From: Enterocola sp045611845
GTDB lineage: Bacteria > Bacteroidota > Bacteroidia > Bacteroidales > Paludibacteraceae
Reading direction: 5' to 3'
Length of the DNA: 64,000 bases
Assembly: GCA_045611845.1 (NCBI GenBank)
Contig: JAZKXZ010000025.1
Location: forward strand, 124,001-188,000
This document shows positions 25,716-32,363 of this stretch, one piece after another (within the stretch, counting starts at the first letter, position 1; the number at the start of each line of letters is the position of its first letter). Made by a program: the position numbers and the translations under genes. The notes under the pieces were generated by a model that was given only the letters and a program-made list of their open reading frames with translations, made no database searches and was not told the origin of the DNA.

Positions 25716-26735
25716 ATGGAAAACATTAATTGGTCAGAACTTGGTTTCTCATACATGAAAACCAATGGTAACGTACGTTGCGAATATCACAACGGAAGTT
25801 GGGGTAAACTTGAATGGCACACAGAAGAATATATCAATATGCACATGGCTGCTACTTGTCTTCACTATGGTCAAGAAGCATTCGAAGGCTTAAAAGCGTT
25901 CCGCGGTGTTGACGGTAAAATCCGTATATTCCGCCTAGACGAAAATGCAAAACGTTTAGCTTCATCTTGTAGAGGTATCTGCATGCCAGAGCTTCCAGAA
26001 GGTCTTTTTGAAGAAGCAGTTCTTATGGCTGTTAAAAACAACATCGATTTCATTCCTCCATACGGTAGCGGTGCTTCTTTATATATCCGTCCAGTATTGT
26101 TCGGTTACACAGCACAAGTAGGTGTAAATCCTGCAAAAGACTATATGCTAATCGTATTCGTTACTCCTGTAGGTCCATACTTCAAAGGTGGTTTCTCTAC
26201 AAACCCTTACGTTATTACACGTAGATACGACCGTTCAGCTCCTCTTGGCACAGGTATCTACAAAGTAGGTGGTAACTACGCTGCATCTCTTGCTGCTCAC
26301 CAAGAAGCTCACGACAAAGGTTATTCTTCAGAATTCTACCTAGACGCAAAAGAAAAGAAATATATCGACGAATGCGGTGCTGCAAACTTCTTTGGTATCA
26401 AAGATAACACATATATCACACCAAAATCTTCATCTATTCTTCCTTCTATCACAAACAAGAGCTTAATGCAAATTGCAGAAGACCTTGGTCTTAAAGTAGA
26501 AAGACGTCCTATCGCGTTAGAAGAACTAGAATCATTTGAAGAAGCAGGTGCTTGCGGTACAGCTGCAGTTATCAGCCCAATCCAACGTCTAGACGACTTA
26601 GACAACAACAAATCTTACGTGTTCTCTAAAGACGGTAAACCAGGTCCTATCTGTACTATGCTTTACAACAAACTTCGTGCTATCCAAAATGGTGAAGCAG
26701 AAGACATTCACGGTTGGAATACAATAGTTGAATAA
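25716..26735 (+). CDS. ilvE: Branched-chain amino acid aminotransferase
   Basis: A 339-aa class IV PLP aminotransferase for the last step of Val, Leu and Ile synthesis. It shows HYGQEAFEGLKAFRG near the N-terminus, the PLP-Lys segment (GIYKVGGNYAASL) and the class signature EFYLDAKEKKYIDECGAANFFGI. Length fits the group II BCAT. The stop overlaps the aroQ start by one base (TAATG), showing coupling. Confidence 0.96.
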   Translation: MENINWSELGFSYMKTNGNVRCEYHNGSWGKLEWHTEEYINMHMAATCLHYGQEAFEGLKAFRGVDGKIRIFRLDENAKRLASSCRGICMPELPEGLFEEAVLMAVKNNIDFIPPYGSGASLYIRPVLFGYTAQVGVNPAKDYMLIVFVTPVGPYFKGGFSTNPYVITRRYDRSAPLGTGIYKVGGNYAASLAAHQEAHDKGYSSEFYLDAKEKKYIDECGAANFFGIKDNTYITPKSSSILPSITNKSLMQIAEDLGLKVERRPIALEELESFEEAGACGTAAVISPIQRLDDLDNNKSYVFSKDGKPGPICTMLYNKLRAIQNGEAEDIHGWNTIVE

Positions 26736-27148
26736 TGAAAATTTTAATCATAAACGGACCTAATCTTAACCTATTAGGCACACGTGAACCAGAAATTTAC
26801 GGCAAGGAGGGATTTGAATCCTTCCTTGACCTTTTACGTAAAGAATATTCAGATATTCAAATAGACTACTATCAGTCAAACGTGGAAGGTGAAATTATCA
26901 ATAAGCTTCACGAATACGGTTTCGATGCGGACGGCATTATCCTAAACGCAGGAGCCTACACTCACACCTCTATTGCCATAGGCGATGCCATCAAAGCCAT
27001 CTCCACTCCAGTAGTAGAAGTACACCTGTCTAACGTGTTCGCCCGCGAAAGCTACCGCCACGAGAGTTTCCTTACTCCAGTCTGCCGCGGTTGCATCTCC
27101 GGCTTCGGATTAAAATCTTATACACTCGCCCTAGAAAGTTTCTTATAG
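26735..27148 (+). CDS. aroQ: Type II 3-dehydroquinate dehydratase
   Basis: A 137-aa dodecameric-type dehydroquinase of the shikimate pathway. The signature NGPNLNLLGTREPEIYG holds the catalytic Tyr, GIILNAGAYTHTSIAI carries the substrate-binding Asn, and VEVHLSNVFARE the His. The protein is complete. It ends the ilvE transcription unit, with a strong terminator about 28 nt downstream. Confidence 0.96.
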   Translation: MKILIINGPNLNLLGTREPEIYGKEGFESFLDLLRKEYSDIQIDYYQSNVEGEIINKLHEYGFDADGIILNAGAYTHTSIAIGDAIKAISTPVVEVHLSNVFARESYRHESFLTPVCRGCISGFGLKSYTLALESFL

Positions 27149-27176
27149 AAATATTTTAAAGGGTTCAAAAACATAC

Positions 27177-27213
27177 AAGTTCCGCAATAAATTTAAGTTG
27201 CGGAACTTTTTTT
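27177..27213 (+). terminator. Rho-independent terminator after aroQ
   Basis: A perfect 11-bp stem (AAGTTCCGCAA at 27177-27187, TTGCGGAACTT at 27198-27208) runs into a T tract ending at 27213. Confidence 0.9.
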
Positions 27214-27224
27214 ATCCTCATTTT

Positions 27225-27317
27225 ACAAATTTTGTAGATTAAAACTCTCCAAAATACCCAAAAACTACAAATTTTGTCGATTATAAGTGTTAAAATGATA
27301 AATTTTGTCGATTATAA
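27225..27317 (+). repeat. Three copies of a 20-bp direct repeat in the 27149-27494 gap
   Basis: ACAAATTTTGTCGATTATAA or close variants lie at 27225-27244 (ending TAGATTAAAA), 27267-27286 (exact) and 27298-27317 (first bases ATAA). Starts are 42 and 31 bp apart. The cluster recalls the repeats in front of the AAA ATPase at 32364, but no ATPase follows. The rest of this 346-bp gap holds the aroQ terminator, a GC-rich CCGCGT/ACGCGG inverted repeat (27329-27353) and the promoter of the next operon. Confidence 0.8.
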
Positions 27318-27410
27318 TACTTTTTATCCCGCGTTAACCCAATAATGACGCGGAAACAATAAAAAATCAATGATTTTTAATAAAAATATATTGAAAAACA
27401 ATAAATATAT

Positions 27411-27440
27411 TTTGTTTTTCAAGAAAAGTGTATATCTTTG
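27411..27440 (+). promoter_or_regulatory. Promoter of the DUF2975-HTH-ABC unit
   Basis: TTTG at 27411-27414, an 18-nt spacer and TATCTTTG at 27433-27440. No other clear promoter is seen before 31217, so it may drive six genes. Confidence 0.7.
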
Positions 27441-27448
27441 CATCGTGA

Positions 27449-27460
27449 AACTAATTAGTT
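27449..27460. promoter_or_regulatory. Palindromic operator candidate AACTAATTAGTT
   Basis: A perfect 12-bp palindrome begins about 8 nt after the -7 box, at the predicted transcription start. A small HTH regulator is encoded in the same unit, so autoregulation is plausible. Confidence 0.45.
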
Positions 27461-27494
27461 CGAGTATCAATTGTCAAACTAACAATCTAAAACT

Positions 27495-28166
27495 ATGAAA
27501 AAATTTAAAGTACTAACTATTTTACTGTTTGCTTTAGTTATAGCAAACGTTATTATCGGAAAATCAGCTCTTTTACTACCTTCCAATACAAACTTTGTAG
27601 AATATGTTGTTAAAAGGGTTCCTGCGATGTGTAGAATAGAACCTAAGGATGACATTAATGAATTACCTTTAATTAATGTAGGCAATGCACAAATTGGAGA
27701 ACAATCTACTCAGGCAGATTTATCAGTAGTAACAGAATATTCAGGGTCTTCTATGCTTTGGCTTAAAAAGACGGCAAGAAATCGTGCAGAACTAAATCAA
27801 ATGTTTGCAGTTTATACATGCTCATTTGGAATTTATGGGTTGATGATGCTTCCTCTCTCTATATATATTTTAGTTCTTTCATGTAAAGTTTTATGGGGTT
27901 TTGCAAAGGATAAAGTCTTTAATAATCAGCAATCTAAACGCATAGGTCACATTGTATTTGCATTGATTCTATCTGATGTATTAGATAATTTAATAACATT
28001 TGGACTTCATTATTATACTGCTTCAAAGATTACATTTGAAAACTGGGATTTTGTAATGCCAAATCTTTATATATCAGGTATTATTACTGCCATTATTCTT
28101 TGGTTGTTTAACGAAATGCTTAAACATACAATTTTACTAAAAGAAGAACAATCATTAACTATTTAA
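27495..28166 (+). CDS. DUF2975-type integral membrane protein
   Basis: A 223-aa protein with four predicted membrane helices (about 5-25, 110-135, 150-172, 190-212) and a loop of about 80 residues after the first. The helix layout and the HTH gene that follows after 4 nt fit the DUF2975 family, which is typically paired with a YozG-like regulator in Bacteroidota and Firmicutes. The function of the pair is unknown; a membrane sensor controlling the HTH protein is one idea. It heads a run of six tightly spaced plus-strand genes. Confidence 0.75.
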   Translation: MKKFKVLTILLFALVIANVIIGKSALLLPSNTNFVEYVVKRVPAMCRIEPKDDINELPLINVGNAQIGEQSTQADLSVVTEYSGSSMLWLKKTARNRAELNQMFAVYTCSFGIYGLMMLPLSIYILVLSCKVLWGFAKDKVFNNQQSKRIGHIVFALILSDVLDNLITFGLHYYTASKITFENWDFVMPNLYISGIITAIILWLFNEMLKHTILLKEEQSLTI

Positions 28167-28170
28167 GAAT

Positions 28171-28377
28171 ATGCCAATAATTGTAAATTTAGATGTAATG
28201 ATGGCAAAGCGAAAGATTTCGCTTGGAGAATTGGCAGACAAAGTGGGTATTACCCAAGCCAATTTGTCTATCCTAAAAACAGGCAAAGCCAAGGCAATTC
28301 GTTTTGGCACACTTGAAGCCATTTGTGAGGCTCTTGATTGCCAACCATCAGATATTTTAGAATACGTAAAAGAGTAA
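28171..28377 (+). CDS. YozG-like helix-turn-helix regulator
   Basis: A 68-aa DNA-binding protein consisting almost wholly of a Cro/C1-type HTH (KISLGELADKVGITQANLSILKTGKAKAIRFGTLEAICEALDCQPSDIL). This is the compact HTH_26/YozG form usually paired with DUF2975. It starts 4 nt after the membrane protein and ends 12 nt before a lipoprotein gene, so it probably controls its own operon, perhaps through the palindrome at 27449. Confidence 0.85.
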   Translation: MPIIVNLDVMMAKRKISLGELADKVGITQANLSILKTGKAKAIRFGTLEAICEALDCQPSDILEYVKE

Positions 28378-28389
28378 AACAGAATTATT

Positions 28390-29097
28390 ATGAAAAAATA
28401 TTTATTATTATCAGCTGTTGCCGTTATGGCATTAATGACTTCGTGTCGCGATTATTCATACGAAGAAGAACCAAACCGTGTATTTATAGAAGGCTTAACA
28501 GTAGAAACTGTTGCCCACGAATACTTTGAAGAAGCAAGAACTCAAACTCCAGTTATCTCTGCCCCTGCAGAAAGAATTCCTATTGATGGTTTTGCAGAAA
28601 TGCTTGAAATAGACACCACTTTTATGAAATATTGGGACGTAGTTTGCAATGGTCAAAAAGTAAATGCAAAAGGTGATGCAGTGCTTATGTTTCATCGTAT
28701 TCCAAAGTTTATGGTGGTTCATGCCGATGGCAAAGTAGCTTGTTACAAAGACTTTAGAAACTTAGGCAACGAAAATGTGTCTTTGGATTTAACAAACTGT
28801 ATTTGCACCACTTGCATTGGTTACGTAACAGATAGTTACATAGCTCTACTTACTCCTGAGCATCGCAACTACAATTGGGCTACAGACAACAGACTTCGTT
28901 GTTTAGACTTCTATTCACTTGCAGATGGCACTTATCTTGGTAGCTTTAAATTACCACAAGAAGTGGATGACATGTGGATTCAAGACGTAAATTTCGCCGA
29001 TGGTCTTCTAGAAGTGTACTACACTAGCTCACTTTTCAGTGAAAAATACACCTACAAATTCAGCAAAGATATTGAGTCACTCCTAAACAAAGAGTAG
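28390..29097 (+). CDS. Lipoprotein of unknown function
   Basis: A 235-aa protein with a lipoprotein signal peptide ending LMTSCRDY (lipid-bearing Cys19). The mature part contains a beta-propeller-like segment (MVVHADGKVACYKDFRNLG, YIALLTPEHRNYNWATDNRLRCLDFYSLADGTYLGSFKLP). These repeats resemble BF3164-type lipoproteins of Bacteroides, though I am not certain. It is linked to an ABC transporter: the next gene begins one base after its stop. Confidence 0.7.
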   Translation: MKKYLLLSAVAVMALMTSCRDYSYEEEPNRVFIEGLTVETVAHEYFEEARTQTPVISAPAERIPIDGFAEMLEIDTTFMKYWDVVCNGQKVNAKGDAVLMFHRIPKFMVVHADGKVACYKDFRNLGNENVSLDLTNCICTTCIGYVTDSYIALLTPEHRNYNWATDNRLRCLDFYSLADGTYLGSFKLPQEVDDMWIQDVNFADGLLEVYYTSSLFSEKYTYKFSKDIESLLNKE

Positions 29098-29098
29098 T

Positions 29099-29791
29099 AT
29101 GTTCTGGCAGTTATTTTTGTTAAATATCAAGCCTTGGTGGAGAACATTGTTAAAAAGGCAACTCCTTTTCCCGTTCTTCGTTCTGCCAATGGTTATATTG
29201 CAATTAAGTTATACTGACTTTGGTGCCTGGACGGAATATGTGAAGATATTTTATTTGTTTATGGTAATGTCTTTTGGTTTCCTTCTATTTATACCAAGTT
29301 ATACTTTGAGAATTGAATCTCATTTTATCAATTTAGTATATACTTGGCATTACAAAACACTATACTCATACTTTATAAGTAAATGTATAATAGGAGCTTT
29401 CTTTACATTGATATATTTCCTATTGTATTATTTTATAGTGCCAATGCAGTTAGAAGTATTTTTAGGTAGTTCAGTTTTCTCAATAGGAATGTCAATTTGT
29501 TTAGGTTTACTTGCTGTACCATATAACAATTATAGCCTAGACTTATTTGATATGGCTAAAATGAGGGCAAATTCTATGAAGGGGTTTGTCGGCTATCTTA
29601 CAGTTGTAATTATGATACTTATTACAGTTCTTTTGTGCATGCCTATTTACTTTGCGCTTCCTACTTACGTTTATTGGATATATTTTGCTGTAGGTTTACC
29701 ATTAATAATACTAATGCCATTATGGATAAAAATATCTGTGAAACAGATTATTAAAAGAAAATATACTCTGATTGATTCACTTTCTAAGTAA
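29099..29791 (+). CDS. ABC transporter membrane subunit (first of two)
   Basis: A 230-aa integral membrane protein with six likely helices (about 18-38, 48-68, 96-120, 128-150, 168-190, 195-218). Position between a lipoprotein and an ABC ATPase and the helix count fit an ABC-2-like permease. No specific family is recognised. A one-base gap to the lipoprotein gene and a 7-nt gap to the ATPase suggest coupled synthesis. Confidence 0.65.
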   Translation: MFWQLFLLNIKPWWRTLLKRQLLFPFFVLPMVILQLSYTDFGAWTEYVKIFYLFMVMSFGFLLFIPSYTLRIESHFINLVYTWHYKTLYSYFISKCIIGAFFTLIYFLLYYFIVPMQLEVFLGSSVFSIGMSICLGLLAVPYNNYSLDLFDMAKMRANSMKGFVGYLTVVIMILITVLLCMPIYFALPTYVYWIYFAVGLPLIILMPLWIKISVKQIIKRKYTLIDSLSK

Positions 29792-29798
29792 CAAGATT

Positions 29799-30500
29799 AT
29801 GATAAAAATAGATAACTTAACTAAATATTTTGGCGATAACAAAGCACTTGATATAAAAGAACTACAAGTGGAACAAGGAAGTATTGTAGGTCTAGTTGGT
29901 AACAATGGTGCGGGCAAAACCACTATGTTAAGATTGGTACTCGATCTTTGCCAAGCAAGTAGCGGGGTGGTTTTGAGTGGTGGCAAAGATGTGTCTAAAT
30001 CTGAAGATTGGAAACTCTACACAGGTTCGTTTCTAGATTCTGGTTATTTAATAGAATTTCTTACTCCAGAAGAATATTTCAATCTAATTGGAGAACTAAA
30101 CCATATCAGCAAAGAAGAGTTGCAAGCACGTATAGCTAAGTTTACATCGTTTATGAATGGTGAGATTCTTGGCAAAAAGAAACTTATAAAAAATTATTCG
30201 GCAGGTAACAAACAAAAGATTGGCATTGTGGCTGCCATGATAATAAATCCTAAAGTCTTGCTACTTGACGAACCTTTCAACTTTCTAGATCCTTCTTCTC
30301 AAATGGAGATGCTACGTCTGCTAAAAGAAATGAATAGTGAGGTTGGCACTACTATGATATTGTCAAGTCACAATATAGAACTAGTTTCTGAAATATCATC
30401 AAGAATTATCCTACTAGAAAAAGGCATTATCAAGAAAGACATCATAGGAAGCGCAGGCGAAGCAATAGAAGAATTAAGAGCTTATTTCTTAGGCAAATAA
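29799..30500 (+). CDS. ABC transporter ATP-binding protein
   Basis: A 233-aa ABC ATPase. Walker A is GNNGAGKTTM (about 35-44); the signature motif reads YSAGNKQKIG in place of LSGGQ; Walker B is VLLLDEPFNFLDP; the switch His is in LSSHNIELV. The frame is open nine codons upstream, but the ATG at 29799 (MIKIDNLTKYFG) gives the standard start. The family is that of drug, peptide or EcsA-type exporters. Two flanking membrane genes (29099-29791 and 30504-31217) are the likely permease subunits. Confidence 0.88.
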   Translation: MIKIDNLTKYFGDNKALDIKELQVEQGSIVGLVGNNGAGKTTMLRLVLDLCQASSGVVLSGGKDVSKSEDWKLYTGSFLDSGYLIEFLTPEEYFNLIGELNHISKEELQARIAKFTSFMNGEILGKKKLIKNYSAGNKQKIGIVAAMIINPKVLLLDEPFNFLDPSSQMEMLRLLKEMNSEVGTTMILSSHNIELVSEISSRIILLEKGIIKKDIIGSAGEAIEELRAYFLGK

Positions 30501-30503
30501 ATT

Positions 30504-31217
30504 ATGGATGTAAATTTAATTTCCAAATTATATAAGCTGTCGTTTAAAGGCTCTTTCCTTAAGATAAAGGAGAATAAATCTGCCTTAATATCCACTATTT
30601 TTTTATATTCAATCATGGTGGGTACAGCAGTATTGCTTCTTATTAAGCTAAACCAAAATATAAGCGAGGAACTTGAAAGCATAATAGGTAGAAATGATAC
30701 CCACCTAATCATTAATGCAATATTGATTTTGTTGTTTGCTTTTGATTTTATTGCTAAACTATTCGGTAAGAGTCATAAAGGTCTTAATGTGTACTCATTC
30801 CTAACCTTGCCAGTAAGGAAAAAGGTGCTATCTGATGCCATTTTTATAAAAGAATGTTTTTCTCTATGGAACTTGGCTTTACCTTTATTTTTCTTGCCTT
30901 GCCTACTTATTTATCCATACGGCATAGACAAGATAATATGTTATATGTTTTTCTTATACACCCTAAGTGCGTGCAATACTATTATAGGCAGAATATTTAG
31001 ACTTGGCAGAAAGAGGAGTTATATTTACTATCTTTATATAATACTTTACCTTTTACTTCCAGTGCTACTGATGCCTATTGTATTGCTGTTTAGTTATGCT
31101 GTGTTATTCAAAGCAAATATCTACTTTTATGTATTGTTGGGCATAGGCTTATTACTTGCATTACATCGCATTTTCAGAAAAACTTGCATACAGGATTTTT
31201 ATTATATGGATGAGTAA
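30504..31217 (+). CDS. ABC transporter membrane subunit (second)
   Basis: A 237-aa integral membrane protein with about six helices (about 30-52, 70-90, 115-140, 145-165, 175-200, 205-228). A helical, basic N-terminal part (KLYKLSFKGSFLKIKENKSA) precedes the first helix, as in EcsB/ABC-2-like permeases. It follows the ATPase gene by 3 nt and is the last gene of the unit. The substrate is unknown. Confidence 0.65.
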   Translation: MDVNLISKLYKLSFKGSFLKIKENKSALISTIFLYSIMVGTAVLLLIKLNQNISEELESIIGRNDTHLIINAILILLFAFDFIAKLFGKSHKGLNVYSFLTLPVRKKVLSDAIFIKECFSLWNLALPLFFLPCLLIYPYGIDKIICYMFFLYTLSACNTIIGRIFRLGRKRSYIYYLYIILYLLLPVLLMPIVLLFSYAVLFKANIYFYVLLGIGLLLALHRIFRKTCIQDFYYMDE

Positions 31218-31224
31218 AAAATCA

Positions 31225-31254
31225 TTTGTTTTTCTGTTATTTTGATTATCTTTG
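31225..31254 (+). promoter_or_regulatory. Promoter with no adjacent gene
   Basis: TTTG at 31225-31228, an 18-nt spacer and TATCTTTG at 31247-31254. The transcript would begin near 31260 at a hairpin (AACCTTTG 31258-31265, CAAAGGTT 31273-31280) and run through about 235 nt of non-coding sequence before the toxin gene. Confidence 0.55.
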
Positions 31255-31464
31255 TATAACCTTTGAACTCAACAAAGGTTAGGTCTTGATGTCATGTTTT
31301 GATTAAAAATTAGATGTCGTAAATTGCGATGTCTGATTTTATATCCCTATTATAAATCTTAATTTTTAGTCTTTTATGGTTCTTGTATTGTACCCAAATT
31401 ATAGTTTTCATTGTAGAGATAGACCTTAATTATAATGTCTATTGGTATTTTTTTAACGAAAGTG

Positions 31465-31495
31465 TTACATATATGTAAACAATTTATTATTTTTG
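31465..31495 (+). promoter_or_regulatory. Promoter and palindromic operator of the toxin-antitoxin operon
   Basis: TATTTTTG at 31488-31495 is a -7 element only 2 nt before the toxin ATG. The perfect 14-bp palindrome TTACATATATGTAA (31465-31478) covers the -33 region, the usual place for antitoxin autorepression. Confidence 0.6.
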
Positions 31496-31497
31496 CA

Positions 31498-31845
31498 ATG
31501 AAAACATCTCCTCATTTTAAAGTTATATATTCTGAAGAATCAATAGAATTCCTAGGAAAGTTGCCTGATAAGGCAAAGCAGAAAATTCTCTTCAATATAG
31601 AAAAATGTATGTACGGATATATTGATAATGAATTATTTAAAAAGTTAGAAAATTCTAACATTTGGGAGTTTAGAACATTATACAATGGCATTTCATATCG
31701 CTTATTTTGTTTTTGGGACACAAATAAGAATTCACTAGTGATAGCAACTCATGGTATAATAAAAAAGACTCAAAAAACTCCTAAAAAAGAAATAGATAAA
31801 GCGGAGAATATAAGACGCGAATATTTTAATAACCAACTAAACTAA
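31498..31845 (+). CDS. HigB/Gp49-type toxin
   Basis: A 115-aa basic protein of the RelE/HigB (phage Gp49-like) family, with EFLGKLPDKAKQKILFNIEKC, NSNIWEFRTLYNGISYRLFCFWD and VIATHGIIKKTQKTPKKEIDKAE. These match the HigB pattern for ribosome-dependent mRNA cleavage. I chose the ATG at 31498; a 21-codon extension to 31435 would read through the promoter and palindrome. The antitoxin gene follows after 6 nt. Confidence 0.85.
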   Translation: MKTSPHFKVIYSEESIEFLGKLPDKAKQKILFNIEKCMYGYIDNELFKKLENSNIWEFRTLYNGISYRLFCFWDTNKNSLVIATHGIIKKTQKTPKKEIDKAENIRREYFNNQLN

Positions 31846-31851
31846 AAAGGT

Positions 31852-32157
31852 ATGAAATTTTATAGTCATGAAGAAGTCTTAGATAAGATTCTTGGACCTA
31901 AAGGAAGTGAAGTAAGAGATGAACACGATGCAAATGTTCAATCCTTTCTTATGGGAGAAGCTCTTAAACAAGCTCGCCTTTCTAAAAATCTAACACAAGA
32001 GGAATTAGGTGAAATGATTGGTGTTAAAAGAGCTCAGATATCACGTATCGAAAAAGGTTACAACCTTACTTTCGGGACTGTTACAAAAGTACTTAAAGCA
32101 ATGGGTATAAACGCTTCTTTGCACTTAGCTGGGATAGGTAAAGTTATATTATCCTAG
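31852..32157 (+). CDS. HigA-type antitoxin, XRE family
   Basis: A 101-aa protein with an N-terminal part that likely binds the toxin (about 1-40) and a Cro/C1-type HTH (about 45-95: ALKQARLSKNLTQEELGEMIG, VKRAQISRIEKGYNL, FGTVTKVLKAMGINASL). Toxin-first order fits higBA. It probably represses the operon through the palindrome at 31465-31478. Confidence 0.87.
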   Translation: MKFYSHEEVLDKILGPKGSEVRDEHDANVQSFLMGEALKQARLSKNLTQEELGEMIGVKRAQISRIEKGYNLTFGTVTKVLKAMGINASLHLAGIGKVILS

Positions 32158-32163
32158 GTATAA

Positions 32164-32201
32164 AACAAAAAAGTTTCCTAAAAACTAGGGAACTTTTTGT
32201 T
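32164..32201 (+). terminator. Rho-independent terminator after the antitoxin gene
   Basis: An A-rich arm with AAAAAGTTTCCT pairs with AGGGAACTTTTTG across a 7-nt loop with one mismatch, and ends in a T-rich tract. Confidence 0.7.
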
Positions 32202-32247
32202 TGTTAATAACTATTGTTTTTCTAGTTCTACTTTACATAATATCGAA

Positions 32248-32323
32248 AAATTTGGTGGAAAACGGCAAAACGCCTAAAAAAATTTGGTGGAAAACGGCAA
32301 AATGGCAAAAAAAATTTGGTGGG
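32248..32323 (+). repeat. Three direct repeats with a 32-bp period before the AAA ATPase
   Basis: AAATTTGGTGGAAAACGGC plus AAAA occurs exactly at 32248-32270 and 32280-32302, and a shortened copy (AAATTTGGTGGG) lies at 32312-32323. Starts are 32 bp apart, about three helical turns, so a protein could bind all copies on one face. The third copy supplies the TTTG of the -33 box of the ATPase promoter. Confidence 0.85.
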
Positions 32324-32346
32324 AGATTTTTTAATCTATATTTTTG
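32315..32346 (+). promoter_or_regulatory. Promoter of the DUF4143 ATPase, embedded in the repeat
   Basis: TTTG at 32315-32318 (inside the third repeat), a 20-nt spacer and TATTTTTG at 32339-32346. The start of transcription falls about 10 nt before the ATG at 32364. Confidence 0.7.
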
Positions 32347-32363
32347 TATCAAAATTTAATGGT

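Noticed and set aside
25771..25783. ACGTACGT-containing site recalling invertase recombination motifs
   Set aside because: It lies inside the ilvE coding sequence with no paired inverted copy and no promoter between.
23734..27494. Invertible promoter controlled by the recombinase
   Set aside because: I looked for promoter segments flanked by long inverted repeats in the intergenic regions and found none convincing; only the short dyad at the recombinase start remains.
32316..32363. Longer N-terminus of the DUF4143 ATPase
   Set aside because: It would be translated from sequence lying in the third repeat and upstream of the predicted transcription start.
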